Shown here: in pieces, positions 43,072-50,844 of the stretch
How positions within the stretch are numbered: position 1 is the stretch's first letter
Layout of the letters: each line of letters opens with the position of its first letter
NCBI RefSeq assembly: GCF_023370075.1
Contig: NZ_CP097149.1
Span: 3,157,141-3,221,140 of the forward strand
DNA length: 64,000 bases
Source of the DNA: Deinococcus sp. QL22
GTDB taxonomy: Bacteria > Deinococcota > Deinococci > Deinococcales > Deinococcaceae
Direction: 5' to 3'
Translations under genes and position numbers: made by a program
Notes under the pieces: model-generated
Databases searched by the model: none
Seen by the model: only the letters and a program-made list of their open reading frames with translations
Told to the model about the DNA's origin: nothing

Positions 43072-44216
43072 TCCGCAGCGACCTTGAATTTGGCGCAGGC
43101 TTCGGTGAGGCACTGGGCACGCTCATCCGGATTCATGGCGCTGAAGGTGTCCAACAAATAGGCGGCTTGCTCAGCGGTCAGATTATTGGTGGCAATCGGC
43201 GTGGGGCTATTGATCATGTAAGCCCACAGCGCGTACCGCTGCTCACTGCTGGCCGCATCGCTGGCTTTGGCGACAGCTTGCAATTGGCCCCGCTGCTCTG
43301 GGGTGAGCATGGCTTCGGCGGGCATGGGGGTGGGTTCAGTCGGCTGTGCCTTGCCGTTGTGCAGCTCCATGCCCAGCGCTTTCAATTGGTCATAGCAAAG
43401 GCGGGCGGCGTCCAGATCGGTGCGCCAAGCGTGCGCCTTCTCGATGGCGCTGACGTTCTCTGGTGCGCCCAAATTGCGTACCCTTTCGGCCATCTCTCCG
43501 ATCTTGATGGCCCATGCTTGCAGGGCGGCTTCTTTGGGATCGGGGGCAGACTGGGGAGCGGGCGCGGGTTTGGTTTCCTGCACAACAGGCTTGGCTTCCT
43601 GCACAGCTGCTGGAACGGGGTGGACGTTATCCGCCTGCGCCATCTCCTCATTGGTAAACACGCCCGATAGTTCAGCGGGAAAGGCTTTCCGCAGCGCCAA
43701 GCTCTCCGCGCATTTTCCGAGCATGGTGTGGGGCATCCGCGCCCACATGTCCGACACCGTTTTGTTTCCAGTGGATTGCCCGTTCTTCCACTCGTTCTTC
43801 GTCTGAACGTACTCACTCCAACGGGCGGTGGCGGGGAACTCTGCGATATGCCCGTGCACGAGGCGGCGTACGATGACCCGTGCCCAGTCCGGGTAGCCGT
43901 CAGCATTCTTGGGGCCAAATTCTGGATCGGTGGTGCCGAGGTGAATCCCGGTGCGACTGGCGATCAGGCGGTAACCGTCGATGCCAGTCTGAATAACCAT
44001 CTTCTCTTCACGGCCTACCTTGCGCTTGATGGCATAGGCCTGTTTCAGCATGGGGTTGAGTCCAGTGGAGCGGCAGACTTCTAGGAACAGTTGCAGTTCC
44101 AGGTCAGTGCAGCCCACAGCTACGGTGTTTTTAATCAGGTCAATCTGCTCACGGGTGAAGTCGAAAGCGTGGGCCAATTGTATGTTGTGGGCGGGCTGAA
44201 TCTGGGAAGCAGTCAT
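43068..44216 (-). CDS. bet: Phage recombination protein Bet (RecT-type annealase)
   Basis: This 382-residue protein matches lambda Bet/RecT-type single-strand annealing proteins: L-F-L-E-V-C-R-S-T-G-L-N-P, Q-T-G-I-D-G-Y-R-L-I-A and M-L-G-K-C-A-E-S-L-A-L-R-K-A-F-P. The C-terminal third is Pro/Gln/Ala-rich and variable. It overlaps its neighbours at both ends (ATGA). I could not identify the exonuclease partner in the window. Confidence 0.88.
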   Translation of the reverse strand: MTASQIQPAHNIQLAHAFDFTREQIDLIKNTVAVGCTDLELQLFLEVCRSTGLNPMLKQAYAIKRKVGREEKMVIQTGIDGYRLIASRTGIHLGTTDPEFGPKNADGYPDWARVIVRRLVHGHIAEFPATARWSEYVQTKNEWKNGQSTGNKTVSDMWARMPHTMLGKCAESLALRKAFPAELSGVFTNEEMAQADNVHPVPAAVQEAKPVVQETKPAPAPQSAPDPKEAALQAWAIKIGEMAERVRNLGAPENVSAIEKAHAWRTDLDAARLCYDQLKALGMELHNGKAQPTEPTPMPAEAMLTPEQRGQLQAVAKASDAASSEQRYALWAYMINSPTPIATNNLTAEQAAYLLDTFSAMNPDERAQCLTEACAKFKVAAE

Positions 44217-44431
44217 GCGCGGCTCGATTTGACGTACCCGTCGTCACCACGCACAGCGCGGCGAGCTTCCATCGCCCGCACAAGCTGGCGAGTCCGGATC
44301 ACCACACCGGGCGTGTACACACGGCGGTTGCGGGGCGTGACTTCGACTGCAGGCAGGGGGATGTCGCGGGTCTTATCCAGCGCGAGGGCGGCGATCAGGA
44401 TCAGGCTGATGACCAGCAGGGCGAACATCAT
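44213..44431 (-). CDS. Small membrane protein (72 aa)
   Basis: The start is ATG 44431 (or 44428). The first ~20 residues (M-M-F-A-L-L-V-I-S-L-I-L-I-A-A-L-A) form one membrane helix; the rest is basic. It overlaps the next upstream 36-residue ORF and bet downstream, both through ATGA-type overlaps. Confidence 0.65.
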   Translation of the reverse strand: MMFALLVISLILIAALALDKTRDIPLPAVEVTPRNRRVYTPGVVIRTRQLVRAMEARRAVRGDDGYVKSSRA

Positions 44432-44538
44432 GCGCAGGCCTCTTCTTGACGGCTGATGCCGCCGCTGACGACACAGCAGCCCCACATCACACTGAACACG
44501 GGAACGATCAACAGGCAGACGATCAGGGCGTTCTTCAT
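44428..44538 (-). CDS. 36-residue membrane peptide
   Basis: A short frame beginning M-K-N-A-L-I-V-C-L-L-I-V-P-V-F-S, then a C-C pair. It overlaps both neighbours by one start/stop junction. Coupling and hydrophobic character argue that it is translated. Confidence 0.55.
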   Translation of the reverse strand: MKNALIVCLLIVPVFSVMWGCCVVSGGISRQEEACA

Positions 44539-44741
44539 GACTTTTCTCCCTCACACACGCACGCGATGAAATTTCCACAGTCGATGCACACGGGGCCGTA
44601 ACCCGGTTGAACGGGGCGCTCCATGCACTCATCGCAATACAGGTGGTCTGAGCTGATCGGCAATTTGCAGGCGCGGCAGGCACTCATAGGCGCGGTCTGA
44701 CGGCGCAGCACCGGCAGGCGCAGGTCGTGAATGCCCATCAT
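44535..44741 (-). CDS. Zinc-ribbon protein (68 aa)
   Basis: The start is ATG 44741 or 44738, coupled to the stop of the 37-residue ORF. Two zinc knuckles are visible: C-R-A-C ... Y-C-D-E-C and V-C-I-D-C ... C-V-C. A later start at 44687 would keep both. Probably DNA or protein binding. Confidence 0.65.
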   Translation of the reverse strand: MMGIHDLRLPVLRRQTAPMSACRACKLPISSDHLYCDECMERPVQPGYGPVCIDCGNFIACVCEGEKS

Positions 44742-44851
44742 CCGAACACCGCCCAAACGCTGCTTACCACGGTCACAAGGCCCAGAACCCAGCCCACCAC
44801 GGGCTGAGTCAGGGCAGCGGTGTAGGCCATCTGGAAGAGGTGATGATTCAT
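44738..44851 (-). CDS. 37-residue membrane peptide
   Basis: The ORF begins M-N-H-H-L-F-Q-M-A-Y-T-A and has one membrane-type helix (V-V-G-W-V-L-G-L-V-T-V-V). Both ends overlap neighbours through ATGA-type junctions. Confidence 0.55.
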   Translation of the reverse strand: MNHHLFQMAYTAALTQPVVGWVLGLVTVVSSVWAVFG

Positions 44852-45258
44852 GCCGCTACTGCCTTGTCAGTCATGCGGGCAGCCGTCAACGCGACCAGCG
44901 CGGTCTGCACTTCGTCTTCAGTGCTGTGGTTGCCAGCAGGCGAGTTGTAACGCACGGTGGCGAGGCCCGTTTTCTTGGAGCGGCGCTGCTTGCGGATGAT
45001 CTGGCCGTAGCCCTGCGCTACACCCGTGCTGCGGGGGCGGATCGTCACGGCCCAGACCTGCGTAGGGCTCATCAGGTCAAAGCGCACCAGCTTCCACTCC
45101 ACGCTGTAGGTATCGCCGTTCAGTTCAACCAGCGCATCCGGCTTGATGGGGTTGAAGGGCACGCTGTGGTCACGTGCGTAGGTGTGCGCCTGGGCCAGCT
45201 GCACGTTGAAGCGTTCACGTTGGCGGCTCTGAGTTAGCGTTTCTGGTACACTTCGCAT
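44848..45258 (-). CDS. Hypothetical early protein (136 aa)
   Basis: The ATG at 45258 follows GGAG with a 6-base spacer. The product is basic; the central stretch V-E-L-N-G-D-T-Y-S-V-E-W-K-L-V-R-F-D could hold an E-x-K nuclease-like motif, but no family is recognised. A hairpin lies just upstream. Confidence 0.6.
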   Translation of the reverse strand: MRSVPETLTQSRQRERFNVQLAQAHTYARDHSVPFNPIKPDALVELNGDTYSVEWKLVRFDLMSPTQVWAVTIRPRSTGVAQGYGQIIRKQRRSKKTGLATVRYNSPAGNHSTEDEVQTALVALTAARMTDKAVAA

Positions 45259-45271
45259 ATCGATCTCCGAT

Positions 45272-45309
45272 CCCCGCTGGCTCTGCAGGCCATAAGCGGG
45301 GCTTTTTTT
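45272..45309 (+). terminator. Hairpin with T7 run in early leader
   Basis: CCCCGCT / AGCGGGG stem (45272-45278, 45295-45301) followed by T7 on the plus strand. It is a textbook plus-strand terminator, although the genes here are minus-strand. On the minus strand it may act as a leader hairpin or processing site between two early genes. Confidence 0.6.
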
Positions 45310-45311
45310 GC

Positions 45312-45491
45312 TCAGTCCGCCGCGTTGGTTTTGGCAGACTGCTCTTGACGTGCACTGGGCACGGGTTGAGAAACGGGAATGCTCAGCAAGGCGCGAGCGA
45401 TCTGGGCACGCGCTGCAGGGCTGTTGATGTCGCTGCCATCAGCCATCGCGATGGACACCACACGGAGAGTGGGAGTAGGAGGACGGGTCAT
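45312..45491 (-). CDS. Hypothetical early protein (59 aa)
   Basis: The frame runs from ATG 45491, overlapping the Cro-like gene's stop as ATGA, to TGA at 45312. The product begins M-T-R-P-P-T-P-T-L-R-V-V-S-I-A and is helical after residue 25. Second gene of the early operon. Confidence 0.6.
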   Translation of the reverse strand: MTRPPTPTLRVVSIAMADGSDINSPAARAQIARALLSIPVSQPVPSARQEQSAKTNAAD

Positions 45492-45709
45492 GATTTTACC
45501 CGCAGACCCATATCTTCAGGCGCAAATAGCTCTTCCATAGGGATACCCAACGCACAAGCCAGCGGTGAAGCCACAGATACGTGCGTATCGTGATTTCTGC
45601 CTTGTTCGTGGGCTTGAATTAGGGCAGCAGACACCCCCGCCTCGCGCGCCAGAGCCTCACGCGATAGGCCCCGCGCCTCCCGGTGCTCTCTTAGTCGTTT
45701 CATCTGCAT
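45488..45709 (-). CDS. Cro-like XRE-family regulator
   Basis: This ~73-residue protein has an HTH, R-E-A-L-A-R-E-A-G-V-S-A-A-L-I-Q-A-H-E-Q-G-R. The start is probably ATG 45709, because a TTGACG-17-TAGAAT promoter ends at 45716 and would give a nearly leaderless transcript; ATG 45715 and 45703 are alternatives. First gene of the leftward early operon, divergent from the repressor, so it likely plays the Cro role. Confidence 0.78.
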   Translation of the reverse strand: MQMKRLREHREARGLSREALAREAGVSAALIQAHEQGRNHDTHVSVASPLACALGIPMEELFAPEDMGLRVKS

Positions 45710-45715
45710 ACCCAT

Positions 45716-45744
45716 ATTCTATGGTTTGGCGGGTGATACGTCAA
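45716..45744 (-). promoter_or_regulatory. Early leftward promoter
   Basis: Minus-strand -35 TTGACG (45744-45739), a 17-base spacer, and -10 TAGAAT (45721-45716), immediately before the Cro-like gene. One operator motif (ACCCATA, 45710-45716) overlaps the -10 and start region, so binding would block transcription. Confidence 0.72.
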
Positions 45745-45750
45745 TAGCAC

Positions 45751-45808
45751 TATGGGTTGACCGTTAGACCACCGGGGAACCCATAGAGGAGTATGTACGT
45801 ATGGGTAC
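45751..45808. promoter_or_regulatory. Repressor/Cro operator cluster
   Basis: TATGGGTT (45751-45758) and AACCCATA (45778-45785) form inverted 8-base arms 19 bases apart; a further GTATGGGTAC lies at 45799-45808. Together with ACCCATA at 45710-45716 these are four copies of one motif within 100 bp. They overlap a TTGACC box that could drive the repressor gene. Confidence 0.65.
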
Positions 45809-45844
45809 ACGGATATGCATATGTCTATATCAGGGGTTTCGGGG

Positions 45845-46357
45845 ATGACACCCAAACCACGTACCCGTCCCAAAACTCCGCCCCCCGCATGGGCTACAGC
45901 TCTACGGGTACGTCGTGCGGCTTTGGGTAAAAGTCAGGAGCAAGTCGCTTTAGACAGCGGCATTTTGAACCAGACCACCGTGAGTGAACTGGAGGGTGGG
46001 CGCTATGAGGTCGGCAATCTGACCGTTGCCCGTTTGTCTGGCCTCGCACGTGGTCTGAACTGGACAATGGCTGAATTAGAAGCTGCGCTTGGGTTGGATT
46101 TCACGTTGGCATCTTTGGATGCTTCCCAGGTAGTTGTTACACCACCTAAACCTGAACCCCGCCCTATGCCACTCCCAGAAGGTCTTCAAGCCGCCATCGA
46201 CCTGTACGGCAAGCGGTTTGCTGATCTGCGTGAACCCCGCTGGCAAACCTATCTCGCAGGCTTCAACTGGCGTGAAGGGCTGCCAGAAGATCCTGAAGCA
46301 TGGCTTGACTTGTACCGGGATTTGACCCGTGCCGGGATCGAACCCGGGGGCAATTGA
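45845..46357 (+). CDS. XRE-family phage repressor
   Basis: I start at ATG 45845 (AGGGG with 8-base spacer); 45821 is possible. The 170-residue product has an N-terminal HTH (K-S-Q-E-Q-V-A-L-D-S-G-I-L-N-Q-T-T-V-S-E-L-E-G-G-R-Y) and a C-terminal helical region, with no LexA-type self-cleavage site. It is directly followed by the ImmA-like protease. Expected role: maintain lysogeny by binding the ATGGGT operators. Confidence 0.83.
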   Translation: MTPKPRTRPKTPPPAWATALRVRRAALGKSQEQVALDSGILNQTTVSELEGGRYEVGNLTVARLSGLARGLNWTMAELEAALGLDFTLASLDASQVVVTPPKPEPRPMPLPEGLQAAIDLYGKRFADLREPRWQTYLAGFNWREGLPEDPEAWLDLYRDLTRAGIEPGGN

Positions 46358-47020
46358 GTGCGGCGGGCAACGAATCAGGCGATTGCGTTTGCCCTGAAAC
46401 AGCATGAAGCCGTCAACCATATCGTTGAACCGGAGCCGCTCGCCAAAGCTTGGGGCGTCATCATCATTCCTGGCAAAGCCAATCGCGCCACCAACGGGCC
46501 ACCCAGTGTCATCACCCTGAAACGTGACACCTACGCACCCCGTCAGCGCTTCACGATGCATCACGAGCTGGGGCACATCATGATCCAACGGGCCGGGCTT
46601 GAAGAGGCCATCAAAGGGGAGGTTGATGCAGAGGACGCGCAAGATCACCTGGAGATGGTGGCGAGTTATATCGGTTCCCTACTCGTGATGCCCGATCCGC
46701 TCGTGCGGCGGGCATTTGACCGTTATGGCGTGACGCCTCAGACCGTGCTTGATTTGCAGTCCAGTGCCCGGGTGTCCTTTGCCGCGGCCTCGCGTCGGAT
46801 TGCGCTGGCCCATACCGATGAGCCGACCACGATCTTTTTGAGCGGAGCGACGACTGTTTTGGATGTGGCAAGTACGCATCCCCGTAGCTCCTTACGCCCT
46901 TATTCGCGGTTGCCTGATCCTCGGGCTTCATTCCCACATGCGGCCCTGCTGACGTTGTCGGATCACATCCGGCCCCGAACAATTGGCGTGATCGTGGGAT
47001 GGCGTGAGGAAGAGGCGTGA
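46358..47020 (+). CDS. immA: ImmA/IrrE-family metallopeptidase
   Basis: The GTG at 46358 directly follows the repressor stop codon. This 220-residue protein has zinc motif H-E-L-G-H at 69-73 and a downstream helical region. In ICEBs1 and other elements, ImmA-type proteases cleave the paired XRE repressor on induction; in Deinococcus the related IrrE/PprI cleaves DdrO after DNA damage. By analogy it would inactivate the neighbouring repressor. Confidence 0.87.
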   Translation: MRRATNQAIAFALKQHEAVNHIVEPEPLAKAWGVIIIPGKANRATNGPPSVITLKRDTYAPRQRFTMHHELGHIMIQRAGLEEAIKGEVDAEDAQDHLEMVASYIGSLLVMPDPLVRRAFDRYGVTPQTVLDLQSSARVSFAAASRRIALAHTDEPTTIFLSGATTVLDVASTHPRSSLRPYSRLPDPRASFPHAALLTLSDHIRPRTIGVIVGWREEEA

Positions 47021-47041
47021 GCGGTGTTGGGCGTGTGCTGG
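47021..47041. repeat. 21-bp spacer repeat, copy 1
   Basis: The 21 bases here (beginning GCGGTGTTGGGCGTG) are identical to 49476-49496. A looser copy lies at 47609-47639. All three sit directly between cargo genes. Confidence 0.75.
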
Positions 47042-47051
47042 GGGTAATGGC

Positions 47052-47612
47052 ATGAAAAAGAGCGTCGTTAATGTGTTACGCAATTCCGCCCTTATCGGAA
47101 TATTGCTGGGCGGCCAATCGTCTGCTGAGAGCACAGACCTGTGGCGGCTCTTAGGTGATGGGAAGAGTGTCCTTGTCTTAAGTGGCGGTGATGCTGTTTA
47201 TCAGATCAAAGGCAGCAACAAGACAATCACTGTCGGTGTGAACGTCTTGGATTTTGTAGACAATGGGTACAACACCCTCAGTCTTAGCGTGTTCAAATTT
47301 AATGGGAAGTTGGACAAAACGGAGTTACTTCTATTTAGCCAAGGCATCGCAAAGTTGGCAACGAAATGTTTTAACTCGGATGTTTCACGATTACCGTCTA
47401 TCCAGAACTGGATTGCGACCAATTCCGTGAAAGAAGCAGGGGCATCTCAAACTTCTGAGATGGATCTGGCTCAAGCAAATTTTGGGCCGCTTAAGTTGAC
47501 CTTAAGCAAGCGTGCCGGCGCAATGAACGGCCAAGCAGTCGTCATCAGGATGGAAAGACAGGGCACCCCTGGCGAATCACCTTGGGTGAATTACTGCAGC
47601 CTGTCAGGGTGA
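47052..47612 (+). CDS. Secreted hypothetical protein (186 aa)
   Basis: The ATG at 47052 (MKKSVVNVLRNSALIGILLGG) starts a signal peptide. The mature part is beta-rich, with two Cys that could pair. The gene is more AT-rich than its neighbours. Exported cargo of unknown function, between two copies of the spacer repeat. Confidence 0.65.
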   Translation: MKKSVVNVLRNSALIGILLGGQSSAESTDLWRLLGDGKSVLVLSGGDAVYQIKGSNKTITVGVNVLDFVDNGYNTLSLSVFKFNGKLDKTELLLFSQGIAKLATKCFNSDVSRLPSIQNWIATNSVKEAGASQTSEMDLAQANFGPLKLTLSKRAGAMNGQAVVIRMERQGTPGESPWVNYCSLSG

Positions 47613-47639
47613 TTGGGCCTGTGCTGGGGCTGAGGGTGG
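47609..47639. repeat. Degenerate spacer repeat
   Basis: Reads GTGATTGGGCCTGTGCTGG then GGCTGAGGGTGG. It matches the 21-bp repeat at most positions and shares the following GAGCTGAGGGGTGG-like extension with the copy at 49476. Confidence 0.55.
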
Positions 47640-47759
47640 TCAAAGTTGCGTGCGCGGAGGCCGTAAGCGTGATAGGTCAAGAAGATCACTTTGAAATGGC
47701 TGCAATAGTCCAAGGCCAACACGAGGGCGCTTGACACACCAGCTGAGGGGAATTCAACC

Positions 47760-49466
47760 ATGACGACTGAACAGCCACCCCAAGACCCTTTCACGCTCGC
47801 CTCTGACGATATTGCAGCTACAACCTTCCTCAGCCTTCAACTGCATCCCCCACTAGAAGCAGATGTCAGCCTGTTCGCTACGACAGACCGGCTCAAACTT
47901 AAAGATGAGGCGTATTTCGTTTTTTACAATCAGCAGGCCAGTCCCAAGCGTGAGCTGCGGTTGCTGCCTGACCCGCAAGAGGGCCAGAAACGATTAGCCC
48001 TATCGCTCTCCGCCCTGCCATCACATGTTCGCCGGATCACGGTCACTTTGTCCGCAGAAGAAGGGCTCAGCGAATTACAACGTGTTGAGTTGAGCCTGAT
48101 GGGTGCAGATCAAGAGGCCAAAGCCACCTTCTCACTGCCCTTCAGCACCTCTGAGCAGTCGGTCATGGTGTGCGAATTCGCCCAAGTTTCTGGCGCGTGG
48201 CATCTGCAAGCTACTGGAACGCCGTTTGCTGGTGATCTGGCAGGTCTGCTGCACCATTTCGGTGGTGCAACAACAGAAGATTCTCCCTCACCGGTCGCAG
48301 AGACGCCAACTGTAGAAGAGCCAGCGCCAGCCCCTGTGACACCCGCACAAATAGAGCAGAGCTTGACGATCCCGATCAGTCGACTTAAACCGCAAGATGT
48401 AGAAGTTTCGGCTCGGTTGCTGGAAGTCGCTCGGCGCATCCCCACTGTGATTCAGCAGCTCCAGACGGAAGAAGCAACCAAGCATGCCCTTGTCATGCCT
48501 TTTATTCAGGCCTTGGGCTATGACGTCTTCAACCCATTGGAAGTGACACCGGAGCTCACGGCAGATGTTGGCGTAAAAAAGGGCGAGAAAGTCGACTACG
48601 CCATCCTCCAAGACGGTAAACCCATCATCTTGCTCGAGTGCAAGCACCACAACGTCGCGCCGAGTCTGGAGCACGCTTCGCAGCTCTACCGCTATTTCAG
48701 CGTCACTGAGGCCCGTTTTGCCATCTTGACCAACGGTGTTACTTACCGCTTCTACACTGATCTGGAAAAGCCCAACACTATGGACAGTCGGCCCTTCCTT
48801 GAAGTGAATCTGCTGAAGATCAAGGAAGCCGAGCTGGTGGAGTTGCTGAAGTTCGCCAAGCATGCCTTCGACCAAGACAACATCTTGAGCTTGGCGAGCG
48901 AGATGAAATACGTCAAGGCCATCAAGCAACATTTGGCCCAAGAATTTACCGAGCCATCGGATGAATTCATTCGCCTGCTTACGGCCCGAGTCTTTGAGGG
49001 CCGGCTGACCACAGGCGTTCGCAACCGCTTCGCCCTGTACACGCGCAAGGCTCTGAATGAGTTTGTGGCGCAACTGATCAGTGACCGATTGCGGGATGCC
49101 TTTGTTGCCGCTGACCCGAATCAGGCCAGCAGCTCAGAACCTGACGATCAGGACTCAGATGACGCGGGGCTGGTCATCACCACCGAGGAGTGGCAGGCGT
49201 TTTACATCATTCGTTCCATTCTCCGGGAGAACATCAACTATGCCCGCGTGCATTTGCGTAAGCACCAGTCTTATAGCTCCATTTTGCTGGACAACAACCG
49301 GCGCAAAGCAATAGGGCGGCTGTACTTCAGCGAGAAGCGGCTGCAATTGGGCATCTTTGACAAGGCAGACCGCCAGGAGTCCCGAGTGACCTTGGATGGA
49401 TTGGATGACATCTTCAAACACGCCAGTCGCTTGCTACACACCGTCAAAGTACTAGACGCAAAGTGA
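47760..49466 (+). CDS. TerD domain fused to PD-(D/E)XK (HSDR_N-like) nuclease
   Basis: This 568-residue protein has three parts. Residues ~20-170 match a TerD/stress-protein domain (V-S-L-F-A-T-T-D and A-Y-F-V-F-Y-N-Q; L-P-S-H-V-R-R-I-T-V-T-L-S). A Pro/Glu linker follows. Residues ~205-350 match the type I restriction R-subunit N-terminal nuclease: D279 in V-D-Y-A-I-L and E293-C-K295, with Q308-L-Y-R-Y after it. The helical C-terminal ~200 residues are unassigned. Neither helicase nor methylase genes are adjacent. An anti-phage nuclease cued by a stress domain is plausible but inferred. Confidence 0.85.
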   Translation: MTTEQPPQDPFTLASDDIAATTFLSLQLHPPLEADVSLFATTDRLKLKDEAYFVFYNQQASPKRELRLLPDPQEGQKRLALSLSALPSHVRRITVTLSAEEGLSELQRVELSLMGADQEAKATFSLPFSTSEQSVMVCEFAQVSGAWHLQATGTPFAGDLAGLLHHFGGATTEDSPSPVAETPTVEEPAPAPVTPAQIEQSLTIPISRLKPQDVEVSARLLEVARRIPTVIQQLQTEEATKHALVMPFIQALGYDVFNPLEVTPELTADVGVKKGEKVDYAILQDGKPIILLECKHHNVAPSLEHASQLYRYFSVTEARFAILTNGVTYRFYTDLEKPNTMDSRPFLEVNLLKIKEAELVELLKFAKHAFDQDNILSLASEMKYVKAIKQHLAQEFTEPSDEFIRLLTARVFEGRLTTGVRNRFALYTRKALNEFVAQLISDRLRDAFVAADPNQASSSEPDDQDSDDAGLVITTEEWQAFYIIRSILRENINYARVHLRKHQSYSSILLDNNRRKAIGRLYFSEKRLQLGIFDKADRQESRVTLDGLDDIFKHASRLLHTVKVLDAK

Positions 49467-49475
49467 CAGACCAAT

Positions 49476-49496
49476 GCGGTGTTGGGCGTGTGCTGG
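49476..49496. repeat. 21-bp spacer repeat, copy 2
   Basis: Identical to 47021-47041; lies between the TerD-nuclease stop and the GAF-like gene. Confidence 0.75.
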
Positions 49497-49542
49497 AGCT
49501 GAGGGGTGGAGCGATGGCAACCATGAATCTTGAGATTTCACA

Positions 49543-50562
49543 ATGACATCCAGCAACGAGCCACCACCACACGCCGTCACTCGCGCCATCGACATTATGT
49601 TCGGCGGCACCACGAGAACGCGTATCTTCGATGGATTCATTGTTTTAGGTGATTGGTTTGGCTTGGTTCCGGCGGGGTTACTGGTCTTTGCCTATTTGAA
49701 CGGCCTGGACGCGAAATGGCCACCTTTAAGCATTGCTACTTTCATAGCGGCACTCCTCATTGGCGCGAGCAAAACAATCAAGCATTATAAAGACAAACGC
49801 GAGAAAGAAATCAAAGAGCAGAAAGACAAACAGACAAAATTAGAGCAAAAAGCCGCGGAGGCGACCTATCAGACAGCCTTATCCGAAACTGAAGCGAGAT
49901 TAGAAGCAGCTCACTCTCGACTTCAGCTCAGTTTCGAGAAAGGATTAGAGGAAGGCGCAGAGGAAAAAATGATTCTCTGGGCTGAAGTCGCACGTAATCA
50001 CGAAGATGGAATGATAAATGCAAATCGTCAACTGTCCTATGGGATGACATTCAATGTGGATGAAACCGTTAGCACTGAAGCCATAAACTCTTATCTCAAA
50101 GCAATAATTGCTTGTTTTAAAATGTTCTTTACGGATTCAGCCAAGACTCCCCTTGACCTCACTGCAACTCTTGCCCTTGTGAGCCAAGATCGTCAAAAGT
50201 TGCAGATTGTAAAGATCGAACCTGGTGGGCGCGGAAGAAGTCAAAAGATACCCAGAGAGTGCTACATACCGGAGATGACTTGGGGTATGTGTGATGTTTT
50301 GCGCCAGAACAAAAATATCTATATCCCTGACATTCGTGATTGCGGCGTCTCAGAGGATCGAGGGTATAGGGCGGTCGCCAACCTCAGGGTTTACGATCTC
50401 TCAGGACAGATCATGGCCATCGTGAACGTTGATAGTCCCGCTGTAGATGCCTTCGGAAATGAAGAATTGGTAAACCAAGCTTACCAGTACTGCTTGCCGA
50501 TTATTTCGTCAATTTCGTTGTGCCTGAACGACCCAAGGATGTTCAAACATGAACGTCTCTGA
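49543..50562 (+). CDS. Two-TM, coiled-coil, GAF-like protein
   Basis: This 339-residue protein has two membrane helices (about 30-52 and 58-78), a Lys/Glu-rich coiled coil (about 80-140) and a C-terminal domain. That domain has I-Y-I-P-D-I-R-D-C-G and V-Y-D-L-S-G-Q-I-M-A-I-V-N-V-D-S, the strand pattern of GAF domains. GAF binds small ligands such as cyclic nucleotides. Low GC compared with neighbours. A membrane sensor or effector is inferred. Confidence 0.72.
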   Translation: MTSSNEPPPHAVTRAIDIMFGGTTRTRIFDGFIVLGDWFGLVPAGLLVFAYLNGLDAKWPPLSIATFIAALLIGASKTIKHYKDKREKEIKEQKDKQTKLEQKAAEATYQTALSETEARLEAAHSRLQLSFEKGLEEGAEEKMILWAEVARNHEDGMINANRQLSYGMTFNVDETVSTEAINSYLKAIIACFKMFFTDSAKTPLDLTATLALVSQDRQKLQIVKIEPGGRGRSQKIPRECYIPEMTWGMCDVLRQNKNIYIPDIRDCGVSEDRGYRAVANLRVYDLSGQIMAIVNVDSPAVDAFGNEELVNQAYQYCLPIISSISLCLNDPRMFKHERL

Positions 50563-50627
50563 CATTCATACCCCAGTAAGAGAGGTAGCGTACACTCAGG
50601 TAGTACCTACATTAAAAGGGAGGAACC

Positions 50628-50825
50628 ATGGCCGCAAAGACCCTCACCACATCAAATCGAGCTTCAGTCGAGTTGAAGGGCGCCAGTACCCCCAGCTCCA
50701 AAACCCTCAGTTCCAGTACGCCAAACTTGCAGGCAATTCGCCAAGCCGCTCAAAAATTTGCTCAGGTACGAGCAAAAGAAACCCCAAGAGCAGAACTGCT
50801 CAAGAGCTTAGGATTGACTCGCTAG
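50628..50825 (+). CDS. Small basic protein (65 aa)
   Basis: The ATG at 50628 has AAAAGGGAGGAACC upstream, the best ribosome site in the area, so I prefer it over a longer overlapping frame from 50549. The product is Ser/Thr-rich at the N-terminus and helical and basic at the C-terminus. It ends shortly before a strong terminator. Confidence 0.65.
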   Translation: MAAKTLTTSNRASVELKGASTPSSKTLSSSTPNLQAIRQAAQKFAQVRAKETPRAELLKSLGLTR

Positions 50826-50844
50826 TCCAAACCAACTGGTATTC

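Noticed and set aside
46326..46352. tRNA-like GGGTTCGATCCCGG on the minus strand
   Set aside because: It lies inside the end of the repressor gene, the stem is mismatched at the third pair, and no other arms exist.
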